Origin: Rathayibacter caricis DSM 15933
GTDB lineage: Bacteria > Actinomycetota > Actinomycetes > Actinomycetales > Microbacteriaceae
Length of the DNA stretch: 64,000 nt
Assembly: GCF_003044275.1 (NCBI RefSeq)
Contig: NZ_PZPL01000001.1
Span: 992,001-1,056,000 of the forward strand
Reading direction: 5' to 3'
Shown here: piece by piece, positions 17,971 through 24,850 of the stretch
Position numbering within the stretch: position 1 is the stretch's first letter
How the letters are laid out: every line of letters begins with the position of its first letter
Notes under the pieces: model-generated
The model's database searches: none
Told to the model about the DNA's origin: nothing
What the model saw: the letters and a program-made list of their open reading frames with translations, nothing else
Made by a program: the position numbers and the translations under genes

Positions 17971-18768
17971 TCAGCCCTCCTGATCGAGCATCGCGGCGAG
18001 CTCGGCCGGGGCACCCGCGGAGCGCGGCTGCCAGGACTCGAGGACGCCGTAGGCGATGATCCGCTCGGCGGTCGAGTACAGCGGGTTGCAGCTCGTCAGG
18101 GTGATGAGCCGGTCGGTCGGCGCCACGTCGGTCGACCACGGCACCGGATCGATGACCTGCACGTCCGACGGCTGCACGTACTCGAGATTGCGGTAGCGGT
18201 AGGTGTACCAGCCGTCCGCCGTCTCGATGTAGATGGCGTCGCCGAGCTGGAGCTGGTCGATGAGGTGCATGCCGCCGCCGTACGCGCTGCGGTGCGCCGC
18301 CAGGGCGAAGTTGCCGACCTCTCCGGGCATCTGGGTGCCCGGGTAGTGCCCGATGCTGCCCTCGTCGAGGACGTTCGCCGCGTCGACCCCCTCGGCGATC
18401 GTGCGCACCCAGCCCTCGCCGTAGCGGGGGATGTAGAGGTTGCCGAAGGACGTGTCGATCGCTGCGACCGTCGACACGACGGGAGCCCCGAAGTCGGCCG
18501 GGGCGAGGGACTCGGCCTGCGTCGGAGCGGGCGCGGGCACCGGATCCCCCCAGCTCTCCCGCAGCTCCGCCGCCTCGCTCGTCTGCTGACCGGCGATCAC
18601 CGCGTCGTTCCACCACAGCTGCCAGCCGAGGAAGAGGAGGACGAGGACGCCCGCGGTCATCAGCAGCTCGCCGAGCACCCCGAAGACGGACAGTCGGCGG
18701 CGCGGGCGCGGAGCACGGCGCCGGGTTCGCGGCCGCAGGGGTGCTTCGGCGGGCTGCTCGGCTGACAT
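17971..18768 (-). CDS. srtE: Class E sortase
   Basis: 265 residues. An Arg-rich cytoplasmic start, a membrane helix (about 31-51) and an extracellular sortase barrel are visible. The catalytic triad is His about 159 (AAHRSAY), Cys about 227 (TSCNPLYS) and Arg about 237 (AERIIAYG). The NLYIPRYG substrate-channel strand is also clear. Class E sortases attach LAxTG-type proteins to the peptidoglycan of high-GC Gram-positives. No LAxTG substrate is seen in this window. It is first in an operon with a small membrane protein and trpG, and its start faces crgA divergently. Confidence 0.93.
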   Translation of the reverse strand: MSAEQPAEAPLRPRTRRRAPRPRRRLSVFGVLGELLMTAGVLVLLFLGWQLWWNDAVIAGQQTSEAAELRESWGDPVPAPAPTQAESLAPADFGAPVVSTVAAIDTSFGNLYIPRYGEGWVRTIAEGVDAANVLDEGSIGHYPGTQMPGEVGNFALAAHRSAYGGGMHLIDQLQLGDAIYIETADGWYTYRYRNLEYVQPSDVQVIDPVPWSTDVAPTDRLITLTSCNPLYSTAERIIAYGVLESWQPRSAGAPAELAAMLDQEG

Positions 18769-18914
18769 GCGACGAGTCTAATCGGCGGCCTCCCGCGGAT
18801 CCTCGGCTCTCTGCGCCCCTGGGGAGAGCTCTGCGCAGCCTGTGGAGAACGCCGGAAAGCCGTCTCGACCGGAGTCGGCGGGCGGCCTGCTCCCGGTCGG
18901 AGTGCTCCGCCCGG

Positions 18915-18920
18915 TACAGT
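18915..18920 (+). promoter_or_regulatory. -10 box of crgA, probably leaderless
   Basis: TACAGT ends seven nucleotides before the crgA ATG, so transcription should begin at or very near the start codon. No ribosome binding site is present upstream of the ATG, which supports a leaderless mRNA. Confidence 0.6.
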
Positions 18921-18927
18921 GGTCGGC

Positions 18928-19170
18928 ATGGCACGAGCGACGAAGAGCCCGAAGCCGGAGCGCGACGAGGCCCGGACCGGAGAGAACTCCCCCAACCCGG
19001 TCTGGTTCAAGCCGGTGATGTTCGGCTTCATGCTGATCGGACTCGCCTGGATCATCGTCTTCTACGTGAGCCAGGGCGTGCTGCCGATCCCCGATCTGGG
19101 CAACCTCAACATCCTCATCGGCTTCGGGATCGCCTTCATCGGCTTCCTGATGACCACCCGCTGGCGCTGA
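18928..19170 (+). CDS. crgA: Cell division protein CrgA
   Basis: 80 residues: a charged N-terminal tail (to about 28) followed by two membrane helices (about 33-52 and 61-77) joined by a short loop. The conserved CrgA motif NPVWFKPVMFGFMLIGL and the final MTTRWR are present. CrgA helps recruit FtsI and other divisome proteins to the septum in actinobacteria. An in-frame GTG at 18919 exists, but ATG 18928 is favoured by the -10 box spacing. It is divergent from the sortase operon, as in mycobacteria. Confidence 0.95.
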   Translation: MARATKSPKPERDEARTGENSPNPVWFKPVMFGFMLIGLAWIIVFYVSQGVLPIPDLGNLNILIGFGIAFIGFLMTTRWR

Positions 19171-19183
19171 CCGCGTCCCCGGC

Positions 19184-19999
19184 ATGACCGACGCCCCGTC
19201 CGATCCCCGGACGGGGCGTTCGTCGTCCGTGGCCCGACTCCGAGCGGCCGGCTGTGTGTTCGCGGAGGACGAGGCTCGCCTGATCGAAGAGGAGGCGTCG
19301 TCGGAGGCGCAGCTCGACGCGCTGCTGCGGCGCCGCGAGGCGGGCGAGCCGCTCGAGCAGATCCTCGGCTGGGTCGACTTCCGCGGATTGCGCGTCCGCG
19401 TGGCTCCCGGAGTCTTCGTGCCGCGTGTGCGGACCGGCTTCGTGGTCGACGCGGCCCTGTCCCTGCTCGAGGGGTGCGCCCCGGGCACCACGGTGCTCGA
19501 CCTGTGCTGCGGCTCCGGAGTGATCGCGCGCGCGCTGGCGGGCGAGCGCAGCGATCTGCGGCTGCTCGCCGCCGACGTCTCCTCCGCTGCGGTCGCCTGC
19601 GCGCGGACCAACCTCGACGGGTTCGGCGAGGTGTTCGAGGGCGACCTCTTCTCCGCGCTGCCCACCGGGGAGCGCGGGCGCATCGACGTCGCCGTCGTGA
19701 ACGCCCCCTACGTGCCGACGGAGGCGATCGCCCTGATGCCGCCGGAGGCGCGGCTGCACGAACCCGCCGCCTCGCTCGACGGGGGGAGCGACGGTCTCGA
19801 ACTGCATCGCCGCATCGCCCGGGAGTCCCTCGACTGGCTGTCGGCGGGCGGTGCGGTCGTCATCGAATCGGGTCGCGAGCAGGCCCCGGTGAGTGCGGCC
19901 GCGTTCGCCGCGTCGGGCTTCTCGACGCGGATCCTCGAGGACGACGACCGGGACGCCACCGTCGTCGTCGCGCGTCTTCCTCGAACTACACGCCTGTAA
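19184..19999 (+). CDS. Putative protein N5-glutamine methyltransferase (PrmC/HemK-related)
   Basis: 271 residues. There is a helical N-terminal domain and a Rossmann methyltransferase domain with motif I VLDLCCGSGVIA (about 103-114), an acidic AADVSS and the catalytic loop NAPYVPT (about 173-179) in place of the usual NPPY. This N-A-P-Y form marks the actinobacterial PrmC-related subgroup of unknown substrate rather than the release-factor enzyme itself. It follows crgA by 13 bp on the same strand and may be co-transcribed. Confidence 0.85.
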   Translation: MTDAPSDPRTGRSSSVARLRAAGCVFAEDEARLIEEEASSEAQLDALLRRREAGEPLEQILGWVDFRGLRVRVAPGVFVPRVRTGFVVDAALSLLEGCAPGTTVLDLCCGSGVIARALAGERSDLRLLAADVSSAAVACARTNLDGFGEVFEGDLFSALPTGERGRIDVAVVNAPYVPTEAIALMPPEARLHEPAASLDGGSDGLELHRRIARESLDWLSAGGAVVIESGREQAPVSAAAFAASGFSTRILEDDDRDATVVVARLPRTTRL

Positions 20000-20219
20000 T
20001 TATCCCCAGCTGTGCAAACTCCTGTGGAGAGAGCGCAGCGCCCTCCGGATCCGCGGGATCCCGGGGCCGCTCACCCCGATCCGCGGTCTGACGCGGCAGG
20101 ATCGAGGACCGTCCCGTCCCTCGGCAGCACCCCGCGGAATGACATCCGCGTAGTTCTCCCCATTGTTAACAACCCTGTGGATAACTTTCTCCCCACCTGT
20201 GCACAGCACCTGTGGACGA
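20000..20219. other. DnaA-box-like cluster in intergenic region
   Basis: Between the methyltransferase and rhomboid genes there are TTATCCCCA (20000-20008), a perfect DnaA box in reverse (TGTGGATAA, 20176-20184) beside TGTTAAC (20165-20171), and TGTGGACGA (20211-20219). The same GTTAAC plus DnaA-box pairing occurs at oriC. The rest of the 522-bp gap (20000-20521) holds three palindromic repeats and no gene. Confidence 0.5.
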
Positions 20220-20260
20220 ACCCTTCGAGCCGGTTACACCCCCGCGCGCGGGATCGGGCG

Positions 20261-20298
20261 GATCTCGATACGGCCGCTTCGCGACCTACTCGATCAGC
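20261..20298. repeat. REP-like palindromic repeat, copy 1 (diverged)
   Basis: Imperfect member of the dispersed family whose consensus arms are GGTCTCGATACG and CTACTCGACCAGC around a short GC-rich hairpin (here GGCCGCTTCGCGACC). Confidence 0.75.
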
Positions 20299-20351
20299 AT
20301 GAATGCCCGCCGCTCGCGCAGCCCCCCTCCGAGCGAGTGCCGCTCACCTCC

Positions 20352-20386
20352 GCTGGTCGAGCAGCCGCGAAGCGGCGTATCGAGAC
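20352..20386. repeat. REP-like palindromic repeat, copy 2
   Basis: Inverse orientation to copy 1: GCTGGTCGAG then CAGCCGCGAAGCGGCG then TATCGAGAC. The inner GCCGCGAAGCGGC is a perfect small hairpin. Confidence 0.85.
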
Positions 20387-20417
20387 TCGAGCGCGGATCA
20401 TCGCCTCTGCCCCGCTT

Positions 20418-20453
20418 GCTGGTCGAGTAGCCGCGAAGCGGCGTATCGAGACC
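20418..20453. repeat. REP-like palindromic repeat, copy 3
   Basis: GCTGGTCGAGTA, GCCGCGAAGCGGC, GTATCGAGACC. It lies 31 bp after copy 2 in the same orientation, and both are downstream of convergent genes. Confidence 0.85.
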
Positions 20454-20521
20454 CACGTCCTCCCACACCCCTAGCATGAGGACGCGCCCTCCGGTAACCC
20501 CCTCAGCCGGTCACCCTCGAC

Positions 20522-21400
20522 TCACGCCAGGACGTACGCCCCCGCCGTGATCGCGACCAGGCCCACGCCGATAAGACCGACGAGCAGGTTCTGCGTCCGC
20601 CGCTGCGACCGCTGCCGCGTCCGGGTGAAGACGAGCCCGATCAGCGCACCCGCCACGAGGCCGCCGACGTGCGCCTGCCAGGCCACGTTCATCCCGGGCA
20701 GGAAGCCGATGACGAGGTTGAGACCCACGAGCACCAGCAGCTGCGACGCCTGGCCGCCCAGGTGCCGCAGGATCACCAGGTAGGCGCCCATCAGTCCGAA
20801 GATCGCTCCGGAGGCGCCGATCACCGTCGTCAGCGGACCCGCCAGCAGCAGGACTCCGACCGAGCCGGCGAAGCCGCTCAACAGGAAGAGCGCGAGGTAC
20901 CGCCCGCGCCCGAGCATCCGCTCCAGCGCCATGCCGAAGATCCACAGCGTGTACATGTTCAACGCGAGGTGGAAGGGGATGACGAAGAAGACCGACGTGC
21001 TGTGCAGGAAGACCGAGGTGAGCATCCGCCACGGCTCGAACCCGGCGCCGAAGCCGGGGAGCGTGTAGGCGGGGACGTAGGCGAGCCCGCCGATGACGAG
21101 ATTGCCCACGACGGGGAGGACCTCGAGGATCCAGAGGAACACGCAGAGGGCGATGATCGCGTAGGTGACGGTCGGCTGATCGGCGCGGGTCATGGCGCGG
21201 ACCCTCGAGACCAGAGGGCTGCGCGTGCGCGGGGCCTCCGCGCGCTGCTGCGCCATGTCGTCCGGGCAGATCACTCCGACCGGGGCGGGCGTCTGGCACT
21301 CGCCGCAGATCGTGCGACCGCACCGCTGGCAGCGCACGAAGCTCTGCCGGTCGGGGTGGCGGTAGCACGCGTACGCGCTGGTCGGCGGGACCTGGGTCAC
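20522..21400 (-). CDS. Rhomboid family intramembrane serine protease with B-box-type zinc finger
   Basis: 292 residues. Residues 11-46 hold a Cys/His cluster (CYRHPDRQSFVRCQRC then ICGEC and ICPDD) resembling a B-box zinc finger. The rhomboid domain follows with about six to seven helices, HLALNMYTLWIFG (about 144-156), the catalytic serine in GASGAIFG (Ser197) and the catalytic His in AHVGGLVAG (His244). It cleaves membrane proteins within the bilayer; targets are unknown. The GTG start follows a clear GGAGG. It lies 73 bp downstream of ppiA on the same strand, likely one operon. Confidence 0.92.
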   Translation of the reverse strand: MTQVPPTSAYACYRHPDRQSFVRCQRCGRTICGECQTPAPVGVICPDDMAQQRAEAPRTRSPLVSRVRAMTRADQPTVTYAIIALCVFLWILEVLPVVGNLVIGGLAYVPAYTLPGFGAGFEPWRMLTSVFLHSTSVFFVIPFHLALNMYTLWIFGMALERMLGRGRYLALFLLSGFAGSVGVLLLAGPLTTVIGASGAIFGLMGAYLVILRHLGGQASQLLVLVGLNLVIGFLPGMNVAWQAHVGGLVAGALIGLVFTRTRQRSQRRTQNLLVGLIGVGLVAITAGAYVLA

Positions 21401-21473
21401 GGATTCGCCTCCGGGGAGAACGAGGGCCGGATCCAGACGGATCCGGCCCTCGGGGAGAAGGGGGAAGAGGGGA

Positions 21474-22013
21474 TCAGACCTCGGTGATCTCGACGCTCTC
21501 GATGACGACGTCCTCGAGGGGCTTGTCGCGGCCGTCGGTGGCGACGGTGGAGAGCGACTGGACCAGCTGCTTCGAGGCGTCGTCGGCGACGGCACCGAAG
21601 ATCGTGTGCTTGCCCTGGAGCCAGGTGGTCGGCGCCACGGTGATGAAGAACTGCGAGCCGTTGGTGCCGCGGCCCGCCTGCTTGCCGGCGTTCGCCATCG
21701 CGAGGATGTAGGGCTGGGTGAAGTCGAGCTCGGGGTTGATCTCGTCGTCGAACTGGAAGCCGGGGCCGCCGATGCCCTGGCCGAGCGGGTCGCCGCCCTG
21801 GAGCATGAAGTCCGGGATGACGCGGTGGAAGACGGTGCCGTTGTAGAGCGGCTCCTTCGTCTTCGCACCGGTGGCCGGGTGGGTCCACTCGATGTCGCCG
21901 GTCGCGAGACCGACGAAGTTGCGGACCGTCTTGGGAGCGTGATTCCCGTAGAGGTTGACGACGATGTCGCCCTTGTTGGTGTGGAACGTCGCGACTGCGG
22001 TGTGCAAAGGCAT
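21474..22013 (-). CDS. ppiA: Peptidyl-prolyl cis-trans isomerase (cyclophilin)
   Basis: 179 residues, one cyclophilin domain without signal peptide. Motifs include FHRVIPDFMLQGGDP (active-site Arg and Phe region), the GTNGSQFFIT strand and WLQGKHTIFGAV. It catalyses prolyl isomerisation in the cytoplasm to assist folding. Actinobacterial ppiA genes sit near gyrA in the origin region, as here. It precedes the rhomboid gene on the minus strand. Confidence 0.96.
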   Translation of the reverse strand: MPLHTAVATFHTNKGDIVVNLYGNHAPKTVRNFVGLATGDIEWTHPATGAKTKEPLYNGTVFHRVIPDFMLQGGDPLGQGIGGPGFQFDDEINPELDFTQPYILAMANAGKQAGRGTNGSQFFITVAPTTWLQGKHTIFGAVADDASKQLVQSLSTVATDGRDKPLEDVVIESVEITEV

Positions 22014-22146
22014 GGGTGGATTCTCGCACAGCGCGTATGTAGGGGTCCCCTGCGCCCGGTGTCAATGCGCTGGGTGCGCGATGCGGAGCCCGATCGATGA
22101 GTGGCAGTATTGAGGAGTTCGCTGCTCGTAGCCGATGGAGGACCAC

Positions 22147-22707
22147 ATGGGTCTGTCACGTAAGCACAAGAAGGATCTCAAGCGCCTCCGCAAGAACGCC
22201 GAGGCGGTCTGGAGTGAGCAGCAGGAGGTGCTGGCGCACGCCGCCTCCGTTCTCGAGAAGAGCCGCGCTCACGCCGCCAAGTACGCGAAGAAGGAGCTCG
22301 TCCCCTTCGCGAAGGACACGTACCAGTCGCGGGTGAAGCCCGTCTACGACAACGGCGTCCACGCCGTCGAGGGCACGTACTCCTCCGCGCGCGACACCGT
22401 GCTGCACAAGGTCGTCCCGACCTTCGCCGCGGTCGGAGGCACTGCCGCCGCCGCGTTCGAGGCCGCGAAGGACTCGAAGAACCGCGCGAAGCTCGCCGAG
22501 ATCTCGAAGGCGCGCTGGGAGGAGCTCACCACTCCGCCCAAGAAGAAGTCGAACGTCGGCACGGTCTTCGCCATCGGGGCCGCGCTCGTCGCGGTCGGCG
22601 GCATCGGCTACGCCGTCTGGCAGACGTTCCGCGCCGACGACGAGCTGTGGGTCGCCGAGGACGAGCCGGCCAGCGCCGCTCAGTCCGCGGCCTCGACCGC
22701 GTCCTGA
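22147..22707 (+). CDS. Conserved hypothetical membrane-anchored protein
   Basis: 186 residues: a very Lys/Arg-rich start (MGLSRKHKKDLKRLRKN), a long predicted helical region (about 15-130) of coiled-coil character, and a C-terminal membrane helix (about 137-158) followed by an acidic, Ala/Ser-rich tail. No domain of known function was recognised. The basic N-terminus could contact nucleic acid or the membrane surface. ATG 22147 is supported by GGAGG (22137-22141) five bases upstream. It is divergent from ppiA. Confidence 0.8.
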   Translation: MGLSRKHKKDLKRLRKNAEAVWSEQQEVLAHAASVLEKSRAHAAKYAKKELVPFAKDTYQSRVKPVYDNGVHAVEGTYSSARDTVLHKVVPTFAAVGGTAAAAFEAAKDSKNRAKLAEISKARWEELTTPPKKKSNVGTVFAIGAALVAVGGIGYAVWQTFRADDELWVAEDEPASAAQSAASTAS

Positions 22708-22719
22708 TCCTCACCGTCC

Positions 22720-22750
22720 GGCCCGGATCCCGCCTCGCGGGGTCCGGGCC
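22720..22750 (+). terminator. Terminator hairpin
   Basis: GGCCCGGATCCCGC (22720-22733) pairs with GCGGGGTCCGGGCC (22737-22750) with one mismatch and a CTC loop, 13 nt after the preceding stop. Confidence 0.75.
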
Positions 22751-22777
22751 TGTCGCATGTCCGGAATCGTCCGGAGA

Positions 22778-22783
22778 TAGGCT
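22778..22783 (+). promoter_or_regulatory. -10 box of Nudix gene, probably leaderless
   Basis: TAGGCT ends six nucleotides before the GTG start at 22790 and no ribosome binding site intervenes. The arrangement is the same as upstream of the LysR gene at 63080. Confidence 0.5.
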
Positions 22784-22789
22784 GCTGCA

Positions 22790-23218
22790 GTGGACATCCG
22801 GGTCGCCGCGTACGGCGTGATCATCGACGGCGACCGCATGCTCCTCGCGCACTGGAGTCAGGGCCCGTGGCAGGCGTGGACCCTGCCGGGCGGCGGCATC
22901 GACGAGGGCGAGTCCCCGGCCGACGCCGCGGTCCGCGAGATCTTCGAGGAGACCGGCTACCACGCCGAGCTCGAGGCCCTGATCGGCGTCGACTCGCACG
23001 TGATCCCGGCCCACCGACGGAGCGACCCCGCCGCCGGCCCGTTGCACGCGATCCGCGTCGTCTACCGCGCGCGCATCACGGGCGGTGAGCTGACGCACGA
23101 GGTCGACGGATCGACGGACGCCGCGTCCTGGTTCCCCCTCGGCGACGTCGAGTCGCTCGAGCGGGTCGAGCTCGTCGACGTCGCGCTCGGCATGAACGAG
23201 GCCTGGCTCGTCCGCTGA
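22790..23218 (+). CDS. Nudix hydrolase
   Basis: 142 residues with a full Nudix box (GGGIDEGESPADAAVREIFEETGYHAEL, about 32-59) fitting Gx5Ex7REUxEExGU. The box binds Mg2+ and hydrolyses nucleoside diphosphates linked to another group. Substrate specificity cannot be deduced. The GTG start is set by a -10 box six bases upstream. It is followed 43 bp later by a thioredoxin-fold protein gene. Confidence 0.92.
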   Translation: MDIRVAAYGVIIDGDRMLLAHWSQGPWQAWTLPGGGIDEGESPADAAVREIFEETGYHAELEALIGVDSHVIPAHRRSDPAAGPLHAIRVVYRARITGGELTHEVDGSTDAASWFPLGDVESLERVELVDVALGMNEAWLVR

Positions 23219-23261
23219 GCGGTCGGGGAATCCGCGGGTCCCGCGACGCGTTGTCCCGAGT

Positions 23262-23543
23262 GTGATCGTCGAGCTGTACACCTCCGCCTTCTGCGGCGCC
23301 TGCCACGCGGCGCGCGCCGTACTGGAGCGAGCGGTCGAGCTGGTGCCCGCCGCCGAGCTGCGGGAGTACGACGTCGCGTTCCGGCCCGACGAGGCGGAGG
23401 CGGAGCACATCCGCTCGACCCCGACCGTCGTCGTGCGCGCCGCCGACGGGCGAGCGGTGTTCCGCGCGGAGGGAGCCCCGTCGCTCCCCCAGGCACTGTC
23501 CGCCCTCGCCCGTGCCGTCCCGGAGCCCTCCGCCGCATCGTAG
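23262..23543 (+). CDS. Thioredoxin-fold (glutaredoxin-like) protein
   Basis: 93 residues. It starts with the strand VELYTSAFCGACHAARAVL, with the redox motif CGAC at about 11-14, and has the conserved cis-proline context STPTVVV (about 52-58). It is probably a cytoplasmic thiol-disulfide oxidoreductase. The start is GTG. It sits between a Nudix gene and a lipoprotein gene on the same strand with short gaps. Confidence 0.82.
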   Translation: MIVELYTSAFCGACHAARAVLERAVELVPAAELREYDVAFRPDEAEAEHIRSTPTVVVRAADGRAVFRAEGAPSLPQALSALARAVPEPSAAS

Positions 23544-23562
23544 GGTGGCGGCAGGAGGTCCT

Positions 23563-24087
23563 GTGCGTCGTCGTCCCGTGTTCGTGAGCTCCTCCGTCGT
23601 GCTCGGCGCTGCTGCCGCGCTGGCCCTGGCGGGCTGCTCGAGTGCTCAGGAGTCGAGCGCCACCGTGGGCCTGGGCCGCGGCGGGCAGCGCGGCGAGGTG
23701 ATCGGGATAGTCGTCGTCTGCTCCGGAGTCGTGGACGGCCTGGATCTCGCGGTCGACGACTCCGCGCCACTGCTGGTCGGCGACGGTCTGCGTCGCCTCA
23801 CCCGCTGGGCCTCCCCGGACACGGTGGTCGACCTCGGCGCGACGGACCTCGTCGGGCGGACGGTCTGGCCGGCGGACACGGTGATCGAGCGCTTCGCCCC
23901 CGGTATCGACTACACGCTGGGCGCGTACGCCGAGGGCAGGTCGATGTCGGCTCGCCCGGTCGTGTTCCACGCCGAGCAGTTCGACACCCTGTCGGTCGGC
24001 GAGGTCATCGTCGGCGATGTGCGCGACGAGACGGGAGAGGTCCTCTCGGTCGAGAACTTCCTCGGCCTGGCCTGCGAGAGCCCGTGA
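23563..24087 (+). CDS. Putative lipoprotein
   Basis: 174 residues with an Arg-rich signal peptide and lipobox LAGC (Cys about 25), so it should be lipid-anchored outside the membrane. The mature part, about 150 residues, has no domain I recognise and is rich in Asp, Val and Thr with two further Cys residues. The GTG start at 23563 follows GGAGG (23554-23558). It is the last gene before two minus-strand tRNA genes. Confidence 0.8.
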   Translation: MRRRPVFVSSSVVLGAAAALALAGCSSAQESSATVGLGRGGQRGEVIGIVVVCSGVVDGLDLAVDDSAPLLVGDGLRRLTRWASPDTVVDLGATDLVGRTVWPADTVIERFAPGIDYTLGAYAEGRSMSARPVVFHAEQFDTLSVGEVIVGDVRDETGEVLSVENFLGLACESP

Positions 24088-24131
24088 CATCCTGCTCGAC
24101 GCGGCGGGCGGAGAAGGACGGCGGGGAAATG

Positions 24132-24204
24132 TGGAGCCTAGGAGATTCGAACTCCTGACATCCTGCTTGCAAAGCAGGCGCTCTACCAACTGAGCTAAGG
24201 CCCC
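24132..24204 (-). tRNA. tRNA-Ala (TGC)
   Basis: 73 nt on the minus strand. The acceptor GGGGCCT/AGGCTCC contains one G-U pair. The D-arm is AGCTCAGTTGGTAGAGC, anticodon loop CTTTGCAAA gives anticodon TGC, and the T-arm is TTCGAAT-type. The 3' CCA is not encoded. It lies downstream of tRNA-Ile, and the pair follows gyrA as in many actinobacteria. Confidence 0.96.
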
Positions 24205-24239
24205 GGGCCGGAGACGGGGCGATCCGTCTCCGAGAGCCG

Positions 24240-24270
24240 AACGGCCCGCCACCGTGAGGTGACGGGCCGA
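24240..24270 (-). terminator. Hairpin between tRNA-Ile and tRNA-Ala
   Basis: CGGCCCGCCACC and GGTGACGGGCCG form a 12-bp stem with one mismatch around GTGA, 10 nt beyond the 3' end of tRNA-Ile. It may terminate tRNA-Ile, or act as a processing site if the two tRNAs share a transcript. Confidence 0.6.
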
Positions 24271-24280
24271 GCGGCACGGG

Positions 24281-24354
24281 TGGGGGTACCAGGACTTGAA
24301 CCTGGGACCTCTTCATTATCAGTGAAGCGCTCTAACCGCCTGAGCTATACCCCC
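24281..24354 (-). tRNA. tRNA-Ile (GAT)
   Basis: 74 nt on the minus strand. The acceptor is GGGGGTA/TACCCCC, the D-arm AGCTCAGGCGGTTAGAGC, the anticodon stem CTTCA/TGAAG around CTGATAA (anticodon GAT) and the T-arm CCCAGGTTCAAGTCCTGG-type. The CCA end is not encoded. Confidence 0.97.
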
Positions 24355-24439
24355 GAAATGGCCAGATGAGACTCTACCCGACGCGGCGTCAGAATCCCAA
24401 TCGGGCCGCGGGCCCCGCGCGCGGCGGGACCCGAGCGGC

Positions 24440-24850
24440 TCACTGGTTGGTGAAGCCGACGAGCAGGCCGCCCGTGATCTTGACGCTGAGGTTGTACAGC
24501 AGCGCCACGATCGCGCCGAGCGCGGTGGTGACGATGGTGTTCAGCACGGCCACCACGACCGCGAAGCCCATGATCTGCGGCAGCGAGATGATGGCGTTGA
24601 GGTCGAACGCGTCGGCGCCGGCGATCTCCTGCACGAGGCCGTTGATCTGGTCGAACACACCGGTCTGCGCGAGCACGGTGTAGACGAGGTAGACGACGAC
24701 GATCGTGATGATCGCGAGCGTGAGCCCGAGCAGGAACGAGAGCTTCACGGCCGACCAGAAATCGACGTAGACGAGCTTCAGGCGGACCTGCTTCGCCGCC
24801 GGGCTCTTCGCTGACTTCTTGGCGAGCTTCTCGGCGACGGTGCTACTCAT
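24440..24850 (-). CDS. DUF3566 domain-containing membrane protein
   Basis: 136 residues. A basic N-terminus ([10 protein letters not shown]) leads into the DUF3566 core with two long membrane helices (about 35-60 and 95-120). This family sits directly after gyrA in many actinobacteria, exactly as here, and starts 8 nt inside the end of gyrA, so it is translationally coupled. Its role is not known; position with gyrA suggests co-expression rather than a topoisomerase function. Confidence 0.93.
   Translation of the reverse strand: MSSTVAEKLAKKSAKSPAAKQVRLKLVYVDFWSAVKLSFLLGLTLAIITIVVVYLVYTVLAQTGVFDQINGLVQEIAGADAFDLNAIISLPQIMGFAVVVAVLNTIVTTALGAIVALLYNLSVKITGGLLVGFTNQ

Noticed and set aside
20261..20453. 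Three similar repeats considered as a CRISPR array
   Set aside because: Units are internally palindromic, diverged, in mixed orientation and unevenly spaced, with further copies scattered elsewhere; no cas genes.
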